Assembly: GCF_034043675.1 (NCBI RefSeq)
Contig: NZ_JAXCLA010000008.1
Location: 124,001-188,000 of the forward strand
DNA: 64,000 nucleotides
Source: KK5 sp034043675
GTDB lineage: Bacteria; Pseudomonadota; Gammaproteobacteria; Burkholderiales; Burkholderiaceae_C
Direction: 5' to 3'
Shown: piece after piece, positions 54,977 to 64,000 of the stretch
Numbering within the stretch: position 1 is the first letter of the stretch
How the letters are laid out: the number at the start of each line of letters is the position of its first letter
The notes under the pieces: model-generated
Told to the model about the DNA's origin: nothing
Seen by the model: only the letters and a program-made list of their open reading frames with translations
The model's database searches: none
Position numbers and translations under genes: made by a program

Positions 54977-56020
54977 TCAGGCCGCACCCAGCGGCCAGCG
55001 CGGGCGCACCTCGAAGCTGCCCCGCGCCGCGTCATGCAGGGTGGCCATGCCACGCTGCAGGCGCATCGCGGCGGCCATGGCGATCATGGCGCCGTTGTCG
55101 GTGCACAGGCTCAGCTCCGGGTAGTGGACGCGCACCTGCCGCTTCGCGCAGGCCGCGTTCAACTGCCGCCGAAGCTCGGCGTTAGCGCCGACACCACCAG
55201 CCACGACCAGGCGCTTCAGCCCCGTTTCCTTCAGCGCCAGCAGCGATTTCTTCACCAGCACTTCGACGATCGCCGCCTGCGTGGCAGCGGCCAAGTCGGC
55301 GCGTTGCTGGTCGGTCGGCGCATCGCCGAGCTTCTTCACCTGCGTCAGCACCGCTGTCTTCAGGCCGGCGAAGCTGAAGTCCGGCTTGCCGCTGTGAAGC
55401 AGCGGCCGCGGCAGCTCGAAAGCGCTCGCATCGCCCTGCTCCGCCAGCCGCGCGAGGTGCGGCCCGCCGGGATACGGCAGGCCCAGGAGCTTGGCACTTT
55501 TGTCGAAAGCCTCGCCGGCGGCGTCGTCGATCGTCTCGCCGAGGATCTCGTACTGGCCGACGTCGTCCACGCGCATCAGTTGCGTGTGGCCGCCGGACAC
55601 AAGCAGCGCGATGAAGGGGAACTCGGGGGGATCGTTCGACAGGAAGGGCGACAGCAGATGCCCTTCCAGGTGATGCACACCCAAGGTCGGCTTGCCCAGC
55701 GCCGCGGCCAGCGAAACGGCCACGCCAGCACCGACCAGCAGCGCGCCGGCCAGGCCGGGCCCCTGCGTGTAGGCGACGACGTCCACGTCCTTCAGCTCGG
55801 CACCGGCCTCGGCCAACACCTCACGCGTCAGCGGAAGCACACGGCGGATGTGGTCGCGCGAGGCCAACTCGGGCACGACGCCGCCGTAGGCCTGGTGCAT
55901 GACGATCTGGCTGTGCAGTGCCTGGGCCAGCAACTGAGGCGCTCCGCCGCCCTGCTCCGGCACCTCGACCAGCGCTACGCCGGTCTCGTCGCAGGAGGAC
56001 TCGAAGCCCAGGACCTTCAC
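54977..56020 (-). CDS. tsaD: tRNA N6-threonylcarbamoyladenosine synthase catalytic subunit
   Basis: Cytoplasmic enzyme of 347 residues that transfers the threonylcarbamoyl group to A37 of ANN-decoding tRNAs, with TsaB and TsaE. The metal-binding HLEGH motif (H117, H121) and VSGGHTQL and GGVGANAELRRQL segments are clear. It starts with GTG overlapping the ferredoxin stop (GTGA), so translation is coupled to the isc operon; this is the usual position of iscX, which is absent. Confidence 0.97.
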   Translation of the reverse strand: MKVLGFESSCDETGVALVEVPEQGGGAPQLLAQALHSQIVMHQAYGGVVPELASRDHIRRVLPLTREVLAEAGAELKDVDVVAYTQGPGLAGALLVGAGVAVSLAAALGKPTLGVHHLEGHLLSPFLSNDPPEFPFIALLVSGGHTQLMRVDDVGQYEILGETIDDAAGEAFDKSAKLLGLPYPGGPHLARLAEQGDASAFELPRPLLHSGKPDFSFAGLKTAVLTQVKKLGDAPTDQQRADLAAATQAAIVEVLVKKSLLALKETGLKRLVVAGGVGANAELRRQLNAACAKRQVRVHYPELSLCTDNGAMIAMAAAMRLQRGMATLHDAARGSFEVRPRWPLGAA

Positions 56021-56355
56021 TTGCCCTCTTTGGCGTGATTGATCGAGTACTTGGGGATCTCGACCGTGATGTCCTGCTGGCCGAGGATCGCCTGGCAGGA
56101 CAGCCGCGAATCGGGCTCCAGGCCCCAGGCGCGGTCCAGCATGTCCTCCTCGCCCTCGTCCATCTCGGACAGCGAACGGGCGCCCTCGCGAACGATCACG
56201 TGACAGGTGGTGCAGGCGCAGACCTGGTCGCAGGCGTGCTCGATCTCGATGTCGTTGTCCAGCAGCGCCTCGCAGATCGAGGTGCCGGGCGGCGCCGTGA
56301 CGGTGGCGCCCTGCGGGCAGTATTCGGCGTGGGGAAGAATCTTGATGATGGGCAT
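56017..56355 (-). CDS. fdx: [2Fe-2S] ferredoxin of the isc system
   Basis: Adrenodoxin-type ferredoxin of 112 residues that supplies electrons for Fe-S cluster assembly on IscU. Cluster ligands C42, C48, C51 and C87 follow the C-x5-C-x2-C...C pattern. The start MPIIKILPHAEYC is chosen; a much longer open frame upstream runs antisense to and over hscA coding and is rejected. It is 20 bases after hscA and overlaps tsaD by four. Confidence 0.97.
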   Translation of the reverse strand: MPIIKILPHAEYCPQGATVTAPPGTSICEALLDNDIEIEHACDQVCACTTCHVIVREGARSLSEMDEGEEDMLDRAWGLEPDSRLSCQAILGQQDITVEIPKYSINHAKEGK

Positions 56356-56375
56356 GGCGTTGGGCTTGCTCTGGC

Positions 56376-58232
56376 TCAGATCTGTTCGATGTTGCGGCCG
56401 GTCAGCGCCTGCTGGATGCCGCGGTTCATGCGCTCGGCGGCGAAGGCCTCGGTGCCCTTGGCCAGCGTTTCGACGGCGGCGTCGATCGCGTCGGCATCGT
56501 CGCCTTGCGCGGTCTCGTTCAGCGCGCGCAGCAGTTCGTCGATCGCCTGGGTTTGTACGGCGTCCAGCAGATCGCCATCTGCGGCCAGTGCCGAGCGCGT
56601 GGCCAAGGTCATCCGCTCGGCCTCGACACGGGCCTCGCGCAGCTTGCGCGCGTGCATGTCGCTGTCGGCACTGGCGAAGCCGTCCTTCAGCATGCCGGCG
56701 ATCTGGTCGTCGGACAGGCCGTAGCTGGGCTTGACCTGTACGGCCGCTTCCACACCGGATCCCAGTTCCTTGGCCGACACGCTGAGCAGGCCGTCCGCAT
56801 CGACCTGGAAGCTCACGCGGATGCGCGCGGCGCCCGCCACCATCGGCGGAATGCCGCGCAGTTCGAAGCGCGCCAGCGAGCGGCACTCGCTGACCAGCTC
56901 ACGCTCACCCTGCAGCACATGGACGGCCATCGCGGTCTGGCCATCCTTGAAGGTGGTGAAGTCCTGCGCCTGGGCGACCGGGATGGTCGCGTTGCGCTCG
57001 ATGACGCGCTCGACCAGGCCGCCCATCGTCTCCAGGCCTAGCGACAGTGGGATCACGTCCAGCAGCAACAGTTCGCCGTCGGCGGCATTGCCGGCCAGCT
57101 GGTTCGCCTGGATCGCTGCGCCGAGGGCGACGACTTCGTCCGGATTCAGGTTGGTCAGCACCTCGCGGCCGAACAGCTTGCCGACCGCCTCGCGCACACA
57201 GGGCATGCGCGTGGAGCCGCCGACCATCACCGTGCCCTGCACCTCGTCCGGCTTGACCTTCGCGTCGCGCAGCACGCGTCGCACGCTGGCCAGCGTCTTG
57301 GAAACCAGCGGCTCGACCAGTTGCTCGAACTGCGTGCGGGTGACGGGCACCTCGATCGCGCCGGCGTCCAGGGCGGCAGTCAGCACGACCGCGTCGGCCG
57401 AGGACAGCGCCTCCTTGGCAGCACGGGCGGCCACCAGCACGGCGCGCTTGTCGTGCGCACTGCTTGCGTTCACCTTCGCCTGGGCCAACGCCCAGTCGGC
57501 CAGCAGGTGGTCGAAATCGTCGCCGCCCAGCGCAGCATCGCCGCCCGTGGCCACGACCTCGAACACGCCTTTGGTCAGGCGCAGCAGCGAGATGTCGAAA
57601 GTACCGCCGCCGAGGTCGTAGACGGCGTAGAGGCCTTCGCTGGCGTTGTCCAGGCCGTAGGCGATCGCGGCCGCGGTCGGCTCATTGATCAGGCGCAGCA
57701 CGTTCAGGCCGGCGAGTTGCGCGGCGTCCTTGGTCGCCTGGCGCTGTGCGTCGTCAAAGTAAGCCGGAACGGTGATCACCGCACCGAAGACGTCGTCGGC
57801 AAAGCTGTCCTCGGCACGGAAACGCAGGGTGGCGAGCACCTCGGCCGAGGCCTGGACCGGCGACACGTTGCCGTGACGCGTCTTCACCGACAGCATGCCG
57901 GCCGAGTCCTCGAACGAATACGGCAGCTTCTCGCGGCCGGTGATATCCGCCAGCGCCCGACCCATGAAGCGCTTGAAGGACACCAGCGTGTTCTCCGGGT
58001 CCTCGGCCTGGGCTTCGAGCGCGGCGGCGCCGATTTGGCGGCGGCCCTCGTCCAGATAACGCACGGCCGAAGGCAGGATCACGCGGCCCTGCTCGTCGGG
58101 CAGGCATTCGGCCACACCGTGACGGACGGCCGCCACGAGAGAATGGGTCGTGCCCAGGTCGATGCCGACCGCAATGCGGCGTTCGTGCGGATTGGGCGAA
58201 GCACCCGGTTCGGAGATTTGCAGCAGGGCCAT
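56376..58232 (-). CDS. hscA: Fe-S assembly chaperone HscA (Hsp70 family)
   Basis: Cytoplasmic Hsp70-type chaperone of 618 residues that helps release Fe-S clusters from IscU. The ATPase domain begins at GIDLGTT (23-29) and includes YDLGGGTFDISLLRL; the substrate-binding domain follows from about residue 385. It recognises the LPPVK motif present in IscU here. The gene is 5 bases after hscB. Confidence 0.97.
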   Translation of the reverse strand: MALLQISEPGASPNPHERRIAVGIDLGTTHSLVAAVRHGVAECLPDEQGRVILPSAVRYLDEGRRQIGAAALEAQAEDPENTLVSFKRFMGRALADITGREKLPYSFEDSAGMLSVKTRHGNVSPVQASAEVLATLRFRAEDSFADDVFGAVITVPAYFDDAQRQATKDAAQLAGLNVLRLINEPTAAAIAYGLDNASEGLYAVYDLGGGTFDISLLRLTKGVFEVVATGGDAALGGDDFDHLLADWALAQAKVNASSAHDKRAVLVAARAAKEALSSADAVVLTAALDAGAIEVPVTRTQFEQLVEPLVSKTLASVRRVLRDAKVKPDEVQGTVMVGGSTRMPCVREAVGKLFGREVLTNLNPDEVVALGAAIQANQLAGNAADGELLLLDVIPLSLGLETMGGLVERVIERNATIPVAQAQDFTTFKDGQTAMAVHVLQGERELVSECRSLARFELRGIPPMVAGAARIRVSFQVDADGLLSVSAKELGSGVEAAVQVKPSYGLSDDQIAGMLKDGFASADSDMHARKLREARVEAERMTLATRSALAADGDLLDAVQTQAIDELLRALNETAQGDDADAIDAAVETLAKGTEAFAAERMNRGIQQALTGRNIEQI

Positions 58233-58237
58233 CGTCG

Positions 58238-58759
58238 TTATTGGTTTTCCAGCGCCTCCAGGCGCTTGTCGATATCGGAGCGGAACTTGGCGATGAACAT
58301 CAGCGCGCGCACTTGCGCGGCGGCAGCCGGCGCGTCGTCAGCCTCGTCCAGCAGTTGCCCGACCTCGGCCAGCAAGGCGGTCTCGCGCGCGGCCACCTGG
58401 TCGTCGATCGACTGGACCTCGGCCAGCGTCGCCGCTTCGTCCAGCCCCTCGCGCCAGGCCATCTGCTCCATCAGGAAGCTGGCGGGCATGCGGGTGTTCT
58501 CGTTGGCCAGCAGCGGTACGCCGCGCAGCTCGCACAGGTAGGCGGCGCGCTTGAGCGGGTCGCGCAGGCGCTGGTGCGCCTCGTTGACGCGCAGGGCCCA
58601 CTGCATCGCCTGGCGCTGCGACGCCGCGCCTTCGGCGCTGAACTTGTCCGGATGGACCTTCGCCTGCAGCGCCTTCCAGCGCGCATCGATCTCGGCACGC
58701 TGCTGCGCCTGCTGCCGGGGCAGGCCGAACAGGCTGAAATCGTCGTCGTCGAGTCGCAT
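58238..58759 (-). CDS. hscB: Fe-S assembly co-chaperone HscB
   Basis: J-domain co-chaperone of 173 residues for HscA. The J domain occupies the N-terminal 75 residues with HPD at 36-38; the C-terminal helical domain binds IscU. The start MRLDDDDFSLFGLPRQ is chosen by family; a longer open frame reads through the terminator and is rejected. It is separated from iscA by an 85-base gap holding an intrinsic terminator. Confidence 0.96.
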   Translation of the reverse strand: MRLDDDDFSLFGLPRQQAQQRAEIDARWKALQAKVHPDKFSAEGAASQRQAMQWALRVNEAHQRLRDPLKRAAYLCELRGVPLLANENTRMPASFLMEQMAWREGLDEAATLAEVQSIDDQVAARETALLAEVGQLLDEADDAPAAAAQVRALMFIAKFRSDIDKRLEALENQ

Positions 58760-58779
58760 GCGTGGGTCGTGAACTTGCC

Positions 58780-58809
58780 AAGAAAAAGGCGCGGCTGGTG
58801 GCCGCGCCT
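58780..58809 (-). terminator. Intrinsic terminator or attenuator between iscA and hscB
   Basis: On the minus strand the arms AGGCGCGGC and GCCGCGCCT form a perfect 9-bp stem around CACCA, followed at once by TTTTCTT. It lies 36 bases after iscA and 28 bases before hscB, in the middle of the isc operon, so it should lower but not abolish transcription of hscB-hscA-fdx-tsaD. Confidence 0.85.
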
Positions 58810-58844
58810 CGTGTTGCTGATGGCCGAGGATTTTAGTCGGCGAA

Positions 58845-59174
58845 TCAGATGCGGAACGATTCACCACACCCGCAGCGGTCTTTCTCGCGCGGGTTGCGGA
58901 ACTTGAAGCCTTCATTGAGGCCCTCGCGGACAAAGTCCAGCTCGGTGCCGTCGATATAGGGCAGGCTTTTGGGGTCGACGAGGATCTTGACGCCGTGACC
59001 TTCGAAGACGACGTCTTCCGCGGTCACTTCGTCGGCGTACTCGAGCTTGTAGGCCAGGCCCGAGCAGCCAGTCGTCTTGACGCCCAGGCGCACGCCGACG
59101 CCACGACCGCGCTTGCTCAGGTAGCGCGTCACGTGGCGGGCAGCCGCCTCGGTCATGGTCACGGAAGAAGACAT
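58845..59174 (-). CDS. iscA: Iron-sulfur cluster assembly A-type protein
   Basis: A-type carrier protein of 109 residues passing Fe-S clusters from IscU to targets. Conserved ligands are C37 (TTGCSGLAY) and C101/C103 (CGC near the C-terminus). It is encoded 16 bases after iscU and is followed by a strong terminator. Confidence 0.96.
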   Translation of the reverse strand: MSSSVTMTEAAARHVTRYLSKRGRGVGVRLGVKTTGCSGLAYKLEYADEVTAEDVVFEGHGVKILVDPKSLPYIDGTELDFVREGLNEGFKFRNPREKDRCGCGESFRI

Positions 59175-59190
59175 CCGCGGCGCTCCCGGC

Positions 59191-59580
59191 TCAGTTCGCC
59201 GCGCGCTTGGCGCGGTAGTCGTCGACGGCGGCCTTGATCGCGTCTTCGGCCAGGATCGAGCAGTGGATCTTGACCGGCGGCAGCGCCAGTTCCTCGGCGA
59301 TCTGCGTGTTCTTGATCGACAGCGCCTCGTCCAGGCTCTTGCCCTTGACCCATTCGGTGACCAGCGAGCTCGACGCGATCGCGGAGCCGCAACCGTAGGT
59401 CTTGAACTTGGCGTCCTCGATCAGGCCGGTGGCGGGGTTCACCTTGATCTGCAGCTTCATCACATCGCCGCAGGCCGGTGCGCCGACCATGCCGGTGCCG
59501 ATGGAGTCGTCGCCCTTCTCAAAGGCGCCGACGTTGCGGGGGTTCTCGTAGTGGTCAACGACCTTTTCGCTGTAAGCCAT
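59191..59580 (-). CDS. iscU: Iron-sulfur cluster scaffold protein IscU
   Basis: Scaffold of 129 residues on which Fe-S clusters are built. The three cluster cysteines are C37 (PACGDV), C64 (YGCGSA) and C107 (IHCSIL); the HscA-binding LPPVK is at 100-104. It lies 37 bases after iscS, which supplies sulfur. Confidence 0.98.
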   Translation of the reverse strand: MAYSEKVVDHYENPRNVGAFEKGDDSIGTGMVGAPACGDVMKLQIKVNPATGLIEDAKFKTYGCGSAIASSSLVTEWVKGKSLDEALSIKNTQIAEELALPPVKIHCSILAEDAIKAAVDDYRAKRAAN

Positions 59581-59617
59581 GATTCGTTCTCCTTCTGCTG
59601 TCTTGTTCGGGGCTGCC

Positions 59618-60838
59618 TCAGTGGGCGGTCCACTGGATGGTGCTGAGGTCGATGCCGTCCTTGTACATGTCCCACAGCGGCGACAGTTCGCGCAGCTTGG
59701 CGACACGGTCCTTCAGCACCGACACCGCGTAATCGATCTCTTCGACGGTCGTGAAGCGGCCGATCGTCATGCGCAGCGAGCTGTGCGCCAGCTCATCGCT
59801 GCGGCCCAGCGCGCGCAGCACGTAGCTGGGCTCCAGGCTGGCCGAGGTGCAGGCCGAGCCCGACGAGACGGCCAGGCCCTTCACGCCCATGATCAGCGAC
59901 TCGCCTTCCACGTAGTTGAACGAGATGTTCAGGTTGTGGGGCACGCGGTGCTCGAGGTCACCGTTGACGAAAACCTGCTCGATGCCGGTCAGACCATCCA
60001 GCAGGCGCTTGTGCAGCATGCGGATGCGCTCACCCTCTTCAGCCATTTCCTTGCCGGCGATCTCGTACGCCAGGCCCATGCCGACGATCTGGTGCGTGGC
60101 CAGCGTGCCGGAGCGCATGCCGCGCTCGTGACCACCGCCGTGCATCTGCGCTTCCAGGCGCACGCGCGGCTTGCGGCGCACGAACAGCGCGCCGATGCCC
60201 TTGGGGCCATAGGTCTTGTGCGAGGCCAGGCTCATCAGGTCGATCGGCAGCTTGGCCATGTCGATCTCGATCTTGCCGGTCGCCTGCGCACCGTCGACGT
60301 GGAAGATGATGCCCTTCTCACGGCAGATGTTGCCGATGGCGGTCACGTCCTGGATCACGCCGATCTCGTTGTTCACGAACAGGATCGAAACCAGGATCGT
60401 GTCCGGCCGCAGCGCGGCCTTGAAGACTTCCAGATCCAGCAGGCCGTTCTCCTGCACATCCAGCAAGGTCACGTCGAAGCCCTGGCGCTCCAACTCGCGG
60501 CAGGTGTCCAGCGTCGCCTTGTGCTCGGTCTTCAGCGTGATGATGTGCTTGCCGCGGCTCTTGTAGAACTGGGCGGCACCCTTCAGCGCGAGATTGATCG
60601 ACTCGGTGGCGCCGGATGTCCAGACGATCTCGCGCGGGTCCGCGTGGATCAAGGCGGCGACCTGCTCGCGCGCCTTCTCGACGGCGGCTTCAGCCTCCCA
60701 GCCCCAGGCGTGGCTGCGCGATGCCGGGTTGCCGAAGTGCTCGCGCAGCCAGGGGATCATCGCCTCGACGACGCGCGGGTCCACCGGCGTCGTCGCGCCG
60801 TAATCCATGTAGATCGGGAAATGCGGGGTCATGTCCAT
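59618..60838 (-). CDS. iscS: Cysteine desulfurase IscS
   Basis: PLP enzyme of 406 residues that removes sulfur from cysteine for Fe-S clusters and tRNA thiolation. PLP lysine K208 (SLASHKTYGPKG) and the mobile catalytic cysteine C330 (SSGSACTS) are present. The tail ELSPLWDMYKDGIDLSTIQWTAH fits the IscU-binding end. Starts at codon 1 or at the ATG two codons later. It follows iscR by 18 bases. Confidence 0.98.
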   Translation of the reverse strand: MDMTPHFPIYMDYGATTPVDPRVVEAMIPWLREHFGNPASRSHAWGWEAEAAVEKAREQVAALIHADPREIVWTSGATESINLALKGAAQFYKSRGKHIITLKTEHKATLDTCRELERQGFDVTLLDVQENGLLDLEVFKAALRPDTILVSILFVNNEIGVIQDVTAIGNICREKGIIFHVDGAQATGKIEIDMAKLPIDLMSLASHKTYGPKGIGALFVRRKPRVRLEAQMHGGGHERGMRSGTLATHQIVGMGLAYEIAGKEMAEEGERIRMLHKRLLDGLTGIEQVFVNGDLEHRVPHNLNISFNYVEGESLIMGVKGLAVSSGSACTSASLEPSYVLRALGRSDELAHSSLRMTIGRFTTVEEIDYAVSVLKDRVAKLRELSPLWDMYKDGIDLSTIQWTAH

Positions 60839-60856
60839 AACAGAAGGTCTGTTTTC

Positions 60857-61390
60857 TTATTTGAGGAAGGCGTTGCCCAGGGCAAAGACCGAATTCGGGG
60901 CGGTGATGCGGATGGGCTTGACCACCGGCTGGCTCGAGATGGCGCGCTTGATCGGCGCCTCCTCGATCGTCACGCCCTTGGCGAGCTGGTCTTCCACCAG
61001 CTTGCGCAGCGAGATCGAATCGAGGTACTCGATCATCTTGGCGTTCAGGCTCGTCCACAGCTCGTGCGTGATGCAGCGGCCGGTGTCCTCGCCCATGCAG
61101 TTTTCCTTGCCGCCGCAGCCGGTAGCGTCGATCGGCTCGTCCACGGCGACGATGATGTCGGCCACCGTGATTTCGCTGGACTTGCGACCCAGCGAATAAC
61201 CCCCACCCGGACCGCGGGTACTCTCCACCAATTCATGGCGGCGCAGCTTGCCGAACAGCTGTTCCAGGTAAGACAGGGAAATCTGCTGACGCTGGCTGAT
61301 CGCCGCGAGCGCGACCGGGCCGCTGTTCTCGCGAAGTGCCAGATCGATCATCGCCGTGACGGCAAAACGGCCTTTGGTGGTGAGACGCAT
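60857..61390 (-). CDS. iscR: Fe-S cluster-sensing repressor IscR
   Basis: Rrf2-family regulator of 177 residues. The winged helix lies in residues 1-70 (MRLTTKGRFAVTAMIDLAL; LSYLEQLFGKLRRHELVESTRGPGGGY). Cluster ligands C92, C98 and C106 with H109 hold a [2Fe-2S] cluster; the last spacer is x7 where E. coli has x5. Holo-IscR represses the isc operon at type 1 sites, and one is seen upstream. It is the first gene of the operon, with AAGGAGA before its ATG. Confidence 0.97.
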   Translation of the reverse strand: MRLTTKGRFAVTAMIDLALRENSGPVALAAISQRQQISLSYLEQLFGKLRRHELVESTRGPGGGYSLGRKSSEITVADIIVAVDEPIDATGCGGKENCMGEDTGRCITHELWTSLNAKMIEYLDSISLRKLVEDQLAKGVTIEEAPIKRAISSQPVVKPIRITAPNSVFALGNAFLK

Positions 61391-61415
61391 GACTACTTCT
61401 CCTTCGGTCCTGAGG

Positions 61416-61439
61416 TCCCGAGAGGGTTAACCCTCGGGA
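61416..61439 (-). promoter_or_regulatory. Leader hairpin of iscR mRNA
   Basis: Arms TCCCGA/TCGGGA and GGG/CCC with a two-base bulge enclose TTAA, 26 bases before the iscR start and adjacent to the IscR site. It could be an mRNA structure or part of the operator; there is no T-run after it. Confidence 0.35.
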
Positions 61440-61464
61440 ATTTCCGACCATTTTACTCAATTAC
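61440..61464 (-). promoter_or_regulatory. Type 1 IscR binding site with -10-like TAAAAT
   Basis: On the minus strand the core TTGAGTAAAATGGTCGG closely follows the bipartite IscR type 1 pattern (YYGACT, AT-rich middle, AGTCRR), with most positions matching over 25 bases. TAAAAT inside it could serve as a -10 element, so holo-IscR binding would block transcription directly. It lies 50 bases ahead of the iscR start. Confidence 0.65.
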
Positions 61465-61508
61465 TCGCGTCTTTGCTTGCCGCGCCTGAGCCGGCCACCG
61501 CGAGGCCG

Positions 61509-63614
<2,106 letters not shown>

Positions 63615-63647
63615 CGGGTAATCCCTGGATCGTGGCGTCAAGGCGCC

Positions 63648-63653
63648 TAGAAT
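63648..63653 (+). promoter_or_regulatory. -10-like TAGAAT upstream of the terminal aminotransferase
   Basis: TAGAAT lies 17 bases after a weak CTGGAT in the 147-base divergent gap between uvrB and the aminotransferase. It would give a leader of about 100 bases. Support is limited to one good box. Confidence 0.25.
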
Positions 63654-63761
63654 TCAGCGCTCGCGCAATCCGACAGGGTAGCGCAGGCCAGATGCCCGTG
63701 CTAACCCGCGCTTTCAGCGCAGCCTCCTCCAATTGCCACCGTCCTGTCAGGAACGATCACC

Positions 63762-64000
63762 ATGTCCTTGTTTGCCGCCGTCGAAATGGCCCCCCGCGAC
63801 CCGATCCTGGGTCTGAATGAGCAGTTCAATGCCGACACGAACCCCGGCAAGGTGAACCTGGGTGTGGGCGTCTACTACGACGAGAACGGCAAGCTGCCGC
63901 TGCTGAAGTGCGTGGCCCAGGCCGAAGCCGCCCTGCAGGCCGACCCCAAGGCCCGCGGCTATCTGCCGATCGACGGCATCGCTGCCTACGACAAGGCCGT
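63762..64000 (+). CDS. Aromatic/aspartate aminotransferase, N-terminal part
   Basis: First 79 codons of a class I aminotransferase cut by the window end. The start MSLFAAVEMAPRDPILGLNEQFNADTNPGKVNLGVGVYYDENG is the diagnostic N-terminus of the AspC/TyrB group, which transaminates aspartate or aromatic amino acids. AGGAACGAT precedes the ATG. Whether it is aspC or tyrB cannot be decided from this fragment. Confidence 0.9.
   Translation, partial: MSLFAAVEMAPRDPILGLNEQFNADTNPGKVNLGVGVYYDENGKLPLLKCVAQAEAALQADPKARGYLPIDGIAAYDKA

Noticed and set aside
63615..63761. LexA (SOS) box upstream of uvrB
   Set aside because: uvrB is often SOS-controlled, but no CTGT-N8-ACAG pattern was found in the divergent gap.

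Overview
The window is a GC-rich, densely coded chromosomal segment of a Gram-negative bacterium. Gene content and order point to a betaproteobacterium, most likely order Burkholderiales (Rubrivivax/Leptothrix/Roseateles-like). The pointers are a complete 14-gene nuo operon with separate nuoC and nuoD, preceded by secG and tRNA-Leu and followed by DUF2818, NUDIX and DUF1178 genes; an SDR-type threonine dehydrogenase; and an isc cluster in the order iscR-S-U-A-hscB-hscA-fdx. This assignment is an inference from gene order; no database was searched. I saw no prophage, insertion sequence, CRISPR array or integrase, and no gene-free stretch longer than 300 bases.

Layout. 1-2899: the end of a sugar-binding protein, two permeases and an ATPase of one carbohydrate ABC importer. 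2957-7916: an ECF sigma factor overlapping a transmembrane Ser/Thr kinase, then a zinc-ribbon membrane protein and an HEXXH lipoprotein. 7927-13661: a DHH phosphoesterase and an RND efflux permease/adaptor pair. 13836-17988: aroC and a CBS-domain protein, then a forward cluster of metY-like gene, alpha/beta hydrolase and Mpo1-like protein. 17992-19953: a MipA-like outer-membrane protein and the AzlCD exporter. 19919-22791: the threonine catabolic genes kbl-tdh, divergent from an XRE-cupin regulator, with a perfect 16-bp palindrome between them. 22768-25846: a YihY membrane protein, a DUF2069 protein and a GlcD-like flavoprotein. 25860-30297: a second RND permease/adaptor pair.

30438-51791 is housekeeping on the minus strand. 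In transcription order it runs rpsO, terminator, pnp (with a leader hairpin), quinone oxidoreductase, tpiA, secG, terminator, tRNA-Leu(GAG), terminator, nuoA-N, DUF2818, NUDIX, DUF1178. 51945-54969: an aminotransferase, a periplasmic binding protein and a divergent small heat-shock protein. 54977-61390: the isc iron-sulfur operon, ending in tsaD, with an IscR-like site in front of iscR and an intrinsic terminator between iscA and hscB. 61509-64000: uvrB and the start of a divergent aromatic/aspartate aminotransferase.

The most interesting points are regulatory: a sigma/kinase pair in which the sigma factor carries threonines where acidic residues are expected, an attenuator-like terminator inside the isc operon, a run of threonine codons at the start of threonine dehydrogenase, and the palindrome that probably serves the threonine regulator. 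Nothing here is clearly a new defence or mobile system.
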